Source: Burkholderiaceae bacterium (GTDB lineage Bacteria > Pseudomonadota > Gammaproteobacteria > Burkholderiales > Burkholderiaceae_C). Taken from it: a stretch of DNA of 47,614 nucleotides. Below are positions 43,399 to 47,614 of the stretch, in pieces. The DNA lies in the NCBI GenBank assembly GCA_017856435.1, contig JAFMFB010000016.1, positions 1-47,614 of the forward strand, written 5' to 3'. Numbering within the stretch: position 1 is the first letter of the stretch; each line of letters opens with the position of its first letter. Made by a program: the position numbers and the translations under genes. Below the pieces are notes generated by a model. That model was not told the DNA's origin, ran no database searches, and saw only the letters and a list, made by a program, of their open reading frames with translations.

Positions 43399-44013
43399 AT
43401 GGACACATCCAAGGACAACTGGCTGAAGGAACAAAAGAAAGCCTTGCGTCAGGACTTGATTGCCCGTCGGCAGAATCTGCCCGATCGGGCCTACCTCGAC
43501 AACGTGTTGCAGCAGGTCATGCGCAGTTGGCTGATTGCCCGCCAGGAGCTGGTGATTGGCGCTTATTGGCCAATCAAGGGCGAGTTTGACCCTTTGCCAG
43601 CGCTATACCGCTGGAAGGAGGATGGTGAACTGCTCGATGAGCCTCAACCCAGACGTATCGGGCTGCCCGTCATCAATAAGGTGCACAAGACCCTGAGCTT
43701 TCATGCCTGGTACCCCGGTTGTCCGATGGAGGAGGATGCCTACCGCATACCCAAGCCCAAAGACACCGAATTGATTGTGCCGACTTTGCTCTTCGTTCCT
43801 TGCGTTGGGTACGGCCCCGGCGGCTACCGGCTGGGTTATGGCGGTGGTTTTTATGACCGCACCCTGCAGGCCCTGGAGCCCCGACCGTTTACCGTTGGGC
43901 TGGGTTTTGCCAATGGTTTTGTGGCTGACTTTGAGCCAGAGCCCCACGATGTGCCGTTGGACGCAATCCTGAACGATCAAGGGGTGGTCTGGCCAGTGCC
44001 AGATTTTTACTGA
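43399..44013 (+). CDS. 5-formyltetrahydrofolate cyclo-ligase
   Basis: A 204-residue ATP-dependent enzyme converting 5-formyl-THF to 5,10-methenyl-THF. Motifs: KKALRQDLIARRQNLP at the N-terminus, IGAYWPIKGEFDP, and the family signature VPCVGYGPGGYRLGYGGGFYDR (split here by family as the phosphate site). Length matches. The gene is often called fau or ygfA near 6S RNA; no 6S RNA was recognised beside it here. Start ATG 43399 is back to back with slt. Confidence 0.95.
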   Translation: MDTSKDNWLKEQKKALRQDLIARRQNLPDRAYLDNVLQQVMRSWLIARQELVIGAYWPIKGEFDPLPALYRWKEDGELLDEPQPRRIGLPVINKVHKTLSFHAWYPGCPMEEDAYRIPKPKDTELIVPTLLFVPCVGYGPGGYRLGYGGGFYDRTLQALEPRPFTVGLGFANGFVADFEPEPHDVPLDAILNDQGVVWPVPDFY

Positions 44014-44026
44014 ACGTTTATTGCGG

Positions 44027-44911
44027 CTAGTCTTTTCTGGCTGCCAGTGTCAGGGCATCTAACTCGTAATCCTTGAGTTTTTGCTGCAGATGGCGACGCT
44101 GCACCGGCGTGGTGCTGTTGTGCAGCGCCGTGATCATCTGGCAGGTTTCAGCAATGAGCTTTTCAGACTGCGCACGGTAGGCTGCATCAGGGGGTTCGAA
44201 GCTGCGACGCAGCAAGGCCATCATCTCGGCTTGCTGATGGGCTGCCCGCGCGCCGCTCCGGTGTTCCCGCAAGATGTTCAGGATGTCTTTCTGGCGGCGC
44301 TGACGCTCCACCCAGGAAACACCGGGTTTGTAGCTTGACGCAGCGATCTGTTTTTGCATCAGGGCAATCTGGTTATTTTCCAGCGGGCCATAAAAATTTT
44401 CGGCTCTTTCCCTGGCTTTTCCCAGTCTGTATTCAGCCAATTCCGCTGTACTGAGGTCAAGCCATTCCTCGCGCCATTTTTTGTTGGTCTTTTCGAATTT
44501 TTTCTGTATGGCAGCGTACTGGTCAGGCCCAAGCGATGAAACCACCTCAGCCAGGCTGCGCGCTGACTGATCTGACAAGCTTAGGAGTCGCTGGCGGATC
44601 TGTTCGGTAATGCCGCAGACCCGGGATTCGGTCACATCTTCCAGGGCCAAACTGTGCATCTCGGCCAACAATTTCGCATAGGCCGGCAATTCGTTTTGTC
44701 GATGCCAGGCATGCAGGCGGTTGAGTTGTTGCCGCACGGCGCTTTCCTGGTCATTGTCAAAATCGGCGTAACTGTCTAACCACCAATAGGTCAGGGAAGT
44801 GGCGTGGTTGTAGCTGAGTCGAATGGCGCTGCACCCGGCCAACAGACCAAGCATCAGCAGGACACCGATAATGTGGAAATAACGGGCCAGTGGCCCAGAT
44901 AACGGGGACAT
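44027..44911 (-). CDS. DUF6279-type lipoprotein
   Basis: A 294-residue envelope lipoprotein. N-terminal MSPLSGPLARYFHIIGVL then LMLGLLAGC gives a lipobox. The mature part is helical and charged: IRLSYNHATSLTYWWLDSYA, FDNDQESAVRQQLNRLHAWH and repeated basic-acidic helices. This pattern (a YNH...WWLD motif followed by DFD) is common in burkholderial lipoproteins of unknown role. Start at 44911, six bases from divergent glmU; the open frame extends 132 bases upstream through glmU but that part is not plausible. Confidence 0.85.
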   Translation of the reverse strand: MSPLSGPLARYFHIIGVLLMLGLLAGCSAIRLSYNHATSLTYWWLDSYADFDNDQESAVRQQLNRLHAWHRQNELPAYAKLLAEMHSLALEDVTESRVCGITEQIRQRLLSLSDQSARSLAEVVSSLGPDQYAAIQKKFEKTNKKWREEWLDLSTAELAEYRLGKARERAENFYGPLENNQIALMQKQIAASSYKPGVSWVERQRRQKDILNILREHRSGARAAHQQAEMMALLRRSFEPPDAAYRAQSEKLIAETCQMITALHNSTTPVQRRHLQQKLKDYELDALTLAARKD

Positions 44912-44917
44912 AACCCA

Positions 44918-46321
44918 ATGAATGTAATTCAAACAGCAAAACCCCTGGATGTGGTCATCATGGCTGCCGGCAAGGGCACCCGCATGAAAAGCCGGTTGCC
45001 CAAGGTGCTGCACCGGCTGGCGGGCAAGCCGCTGTTGCAGCACGTGCTGGACACCTCAGCCGCACTGAAGCCGCGCGGTGTGGTGGTCGTTACCGGTCAT
45101 GGCGCTGCCGAGGTGCAGTCGGGTATTGCCTTCAGCCAGGCACAGCTGCGTTATGTCCTACAGGAGCCTCAACTGGGTACCGGGCATGCCATGCAACAAG
45201 CCATACCCCATTTGCCAGACGATGGCATCGTGCTGGTGTTGTCTGGGGATGTGCCTCTTACCGAGGCGCAGACCCTGCAAGGGTTGATCACAGCGTGTGA
45301 TGGAACGCGCCTGGCCCTGCTGACGATCAAGCTGGATGATCCCAGCGGTTACGGGCGAATCATGCGTGCCGCCAGCGGTGATGTGTTGGGCATTGTCGAG
45401 CACAAGGATGCCACCGAGGCCCAGCGCAAGATCCAGGAGATCTACAGCGGCATCATGGCTGTGCCAGCAATGCTGCTCAAACCCTGGCTGGCCCGGTTGG
45501 ACAACCGCAATGCCCAGGGTGAGTACTACCTGACCGATGTGGTGAAGTTTGCGGTCAGCGACGGTGTGTCGGTGGTGGCGCACCCGATCGAAGATGCCTT
45601 GCAGGTGGCTGGCATCAATAGCCCACTTCAATTGGCCGAACTCGAGCGCGCCTTCCAGCAGCGACTGGCACGCCAGTTGATGGCGCAGGGGGTCCGTCTG
45701 GCCGACCCGGCCCGTCTGGATGTGCGCGGTGAACTGGTCTGTGGCCAGGACGTGGAAATTGACGTCAACTGCGTCTTTGAGGGGCGGGTTGAGCTGGGTG
45801 AAGGCGTCAAGATTGGCGCCAACTGCGTGATCAGCAGTGCCCGCATAGCCGCCGGCGCCCAGATTCAGCCCTTTACCCGTATTGAGGGTGATGCTTTGGG
45901 GGTGGAGGTTGGCCCAGGTGCCCGGATTGGACCATTTGCCCGCCTCAGACCCGGCACCCGGCTGGCTGAAGAGGTGCATATCGGCAACTTTGTCGAAGTC
46001 AAGAATGCCACCCTGGCCGCGGGTGCCAAGGCCAACCACCTGGCCTATATCGGCGACGCCAAGGTGGGCGCGCGGGTCAATTACGGAGCGGGCAGCATTA
46101 CCGCCAACTATGACGGGGTGAACAAGCACCACACCGAAATCGGTGCGGATGTGCATATTGGCAGCAACTGCCTGCTGGTGGCGCCGGTCACCATCGGAGC
46201 CGGTGGCACGGTGGGGGGTGGCTCAGTCATCACCCGGGACACCGAGCCCGGGGTGCTGACCGTAGCGCGCGCCAAGCAGGTCACCATTGCCAACTGGAAA
46301 CGGCCGCAAAAAAAGAAATAG
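44918..46321 (+). CDS. glmU: Bifunctional GlmU: glucosamine-1-phosphate acetyltransferase / GlcNAc-1-P uridylyltransferase
   Basis: A 467-residue enzyme making UDP-GlcNAc. N-terminal nucleotidyltransferase: VVIMAAGKGTRMKSRLPKVL, LQEPQLGTGHAMQQAI, LVLSGDVPLT and GEYYLTDVV. The C-terminal left-handed beta-helix carries hexapeptide repeats from about residue 265 (IGANCVISSARIAAGAQI, IGPFARLRPGT), KNATLAAGAKANHLAYIGDA, NYGAGSITANYDGVNKH and the end TIANWKRPQKK. glmS follows 94 bases later. Confidence 0.98.
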   Translation: MNVIQTAKPLDVVIMAAGKGTRMKSRLPKVLHRLAGKPLLQHVLDTSAALKPRGVVVVTGHGAAEVQSGIAFSQAQLRYVLQEPQLGTGHAMQQAIPHLPDDGIVLVLSGDVPLTEAQTLQGLITACDGTRLALLTIKLDDPSGYGRIMRAASGDVLGIVEHKDATEAQRKIQEIYSGIMAVPAMLLKPWLARLDNRNAQGEYYLTDVVKFAVSDGVSVVAHPIEDALQVAGINSPLQLAELERAFQQRLARQLMAQGVRLADPARLDVRGELVCGQDVEIDVNCVFEGRVELGEGVKIGANCVISSARIAAGAQIQPFTRIEGDALGVEVGPGARIGPFARLRPGTRLAEEVHIGNFVEVKNATLAAGAKANHLAYIGDAKVGARVNYGAGSITANYDGVNKHHTEIGADVHIGSNCLLVAPVTIGAGGTVGGGSVITRDTEPGVLTVARAKQVTIANWKRPQKKK

Positions 46322-46415
46322 TTTGGAAAAGTTTCAGGCACTGTCTGGTCACAGTGTGTGTTTGGGACCAGTTACCATCGGCTCGGCTTGAATCAAACCC
46401 CGGGAGTTTTGAACC

Positions 46416-47614
46416 ATGTGTGGCATCGTTGGCGCTGTCTCGGATCACAATATTGTTCCTGTGCTGGTGCAGGGCTTGGAGCGGCTCGAATACCGTGGCT
46501 ATGACTCTTGCGGTGTCGCAGTTCATGCCCCCGGCAGCCTGCAACGTGCCCGCAGCACCTCGCGCGTGGCTGAGCTGGCAGAGCAGGTTGCCAGCAGCGG
46601 CCTGAGCGGCACCACCGGCATTGCCCATACCCGTTGGGCCACCCATGGTGTGCCGGCAGTGCACAACGCCCATCCCCATTTCAGCCATGGCCCCGGGGCG
46701 GACGCAGCCATGCTCGCGGCGCGTGTCGGGCTGGTGCACAACGGCATCATTGAAAACCACGAGCAGTTGCGAACAGCGCTTTCCGAGCGTGGCTATGCGT
46801 TTGCCAGCCAGACCGACACCGAGGTGATCGCCCATCTGATCGATTCGCTCTACACCGGTGATTTGCTGCATGCGGTCCAAAAGGCCGTGACGCAGTTACA
46901 AGGTGCCTATGCCATTGCGGTGTATCACCTGGACGAGCCGCAACGGGTGGTGGGCGCGCGCTCGGGTTCCCCCCTGATCCTTGGGGTGGGCAAGGACGAG
47001 CCGGGCAACTATCTGGCCAGCGATGCTATGGCCCTGGCTGGCGTGACCGATCAGATCGTCTACCTGGAAGAGGGCGATGTGGTGGATATCCGGTTGGGCA
47101 GCTATGCGGTCTTTGACCGACAGCACAAGCCGGTGCAACGCGCGGTACGAACCGTTCAGGCCCACAGTGGCGCGGTCGAGCTGGGCCCCTACCGCCACTA
47201 CATGCAAAAGGAAATTTTTGAACAACCCGGCGCCATTGCCGACACTTTGCAGGGCGTGGAAGGGATCGTCCCCGGTTTGTTTGGCGATATGGCCGAGTCG
47301 GTCCTGAAGTCGGTTGATTCGGTGCTGATTCTGGCTTGCGGTACCAGTTACTACAGCGGTTGTGCCGCCAAGTACTGGTTGGAGAGCATCGCCAAAATTC
47401 CAACCCAGATTGAAGTGGCCAGCGAATACCGTTACCGCGATTCCGTGCCCAATCCGCGCACCCTGGTGGTGACGATCAGCCAGTCGGGCGAGACGGCAGA
47501 CACCTTGGCGGCCTTACGCCACGCGCAATCCCTGGGCATGACCCAGACCCTCACCATTTGCAATGTGGCCACCAGCGCCATGGTGCGCGAATGCCGCCTG
47601 GCCTATGTCACCCG
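46416..47614 (+). CDS. glmS: Glutamine-fructose-6-phosphate aminotransferase, 5' part (runs off window)
   Basis: The first 399 codons of GlmS, which makes glucosamine-6-phosphate from fructose-6-phosphate and glutamine. After the start Met comes the catalytic Cys in [11 protein letters not shown], then [42 protein letters not shown] and DTEVIAHLI of the glutaminase domain. [14 protein letters not shown] is followed by the first SIS domain ([37 protein letters not shown]). The C-terminal third is beyond the window. No ribozyme is expected or seen in the 94-base leader. Confidence 0.97.
   Translation, partial: MCGIVGAVSDHNIVPVLVQGLERLEYRGYDSCGVAVHAPGSLQRARSTSRVAELAEQVASSGLSGTTGIAHTRWATHGVPAVHNAHPHFSHGPGADAAMLAARVGLVHNGIIENHEQLRTALSERGYAFASQTDTEVIAHLIDSLYTGDLLHAVQKAVTQLQGAYAIAVYHLDEPQRVVGARSGSPLILGVGKDEPGNYLASDAMALAGVTDQIVYLEEGDVVDIRLGSYAVFDRQHKPVQRAVRTVQAHSGAVELGPYRHYMQKEIFEQPGAIADTLQGVEGIVPGLFGDMAESVLKSVDSVLILACGTSYYSGCAAKYWLESIAKIPTQIEVASEYRYRDSVPNPRTLVVTISQSGETADTLAALRHAQSLGMTQTLTICNVATSAMVRECRLAYVT

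Noticed and set aside
45158-46156. 332-codon minus-strand frame opposite glmU
   Set aside because: Antisense shadow of the glmU hexapeptide-repeat coding region.
46322-46415. glmS ribozyme or riboswitch in the glmU-glmS gap
   Set aside because: Only 94 bases with a weak 6-bp inverted repeat; the ribozyme class is known mainly from Firmicutes and its core is not visible.

Overview
The window is GC-rich, densely coded bacterial chromosome. Its gene content and order point to a betaproteobacterium of the order Burkholderiales, most likely Comamonadaceae (Rhodoferax or Polaromonas-like). The signs are dusB-fis-purH, a pyrR-pyrB-pyrC'-plsC chain, a Bug-family periplasmic binding protein beside a CaiB-type CoA transferase, a DUF6279-type lipoprotein beside glmU, and frequent 1-4 base stop/start overlaps. 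The genus is inferred, not shown. No tRNA, rRNA, CRISPR array, insertion sequence or prophage gene was recognised.

Layout. 1-1701 (minus) is a GAF-PAS-PAS-PAS sensor cut by the window edge and carrying an in-frame amber codon near its N-terminus. 2010-2492 is a YqaA-type membrane protein. 2652-5556 is dusB-fis-purH. 5591-7805 (minus) is thiD-hemL. 7941-8920 is rubredoxin plus an unrecognised gene, converging on photolyase phrB. 10384-14973 is one tightly coupled operon: yqgE, yqgF, pyrR, pyrB, pyrC' (a dihydroorotase homologue that has lost its metal ligands) and plsC.

15084-17844 is a sulfide-oxidation islet: monohaem cytochrome fccA, flavoprotein fccB and a DsrE-family lipoprotein on the minus strand, and a divergent Tat-exported thioredoxin-fold protein. 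dtd follows.

18385-25051 is the most unusual part. A FecR-domain protein and a TolC-OmpA fusion on the plus strand converge on a minus-strand two-gene unit. That unit encodes a cNMP-binding patatin phospholipase and, overlapping it by one base, a CHASE2 class III nucleotide cyclase. The pair reads as a self-contained second-messenger circuit: sensor-cyclase makes a cyclic nucleotide, which gates a lipid hydrolase. phoH-ybeY lies just upstream on the same strand.

The rest is mostly housekeeping: ruvA-ruvB (ruvC is absent from the window), a CBS-pair protein with a lysine-rich tail, a DSD1-type PLP enzyme with a histidine phosphatase, a DUF4136 lipoprotein, ttcA, folB with a FolM-like reductase, a MidA-type methyltransferase, DUF2905, trxC, a zinc-ribbon membrane protein, cca, a Bug protein, a CoA transferase with a crotonase-fold protein, an NDUFA9-like epimerase, a soluble lytic transglycosylase, 5-formyltetrahydrofolate cyclo-ligase, a DUF6279 lipoprotein, glmU and the 5' part of glmS. 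Several divergent pairs start within 6-21 bases of each other, so their promoters must overlap neighbouring coding sequence.
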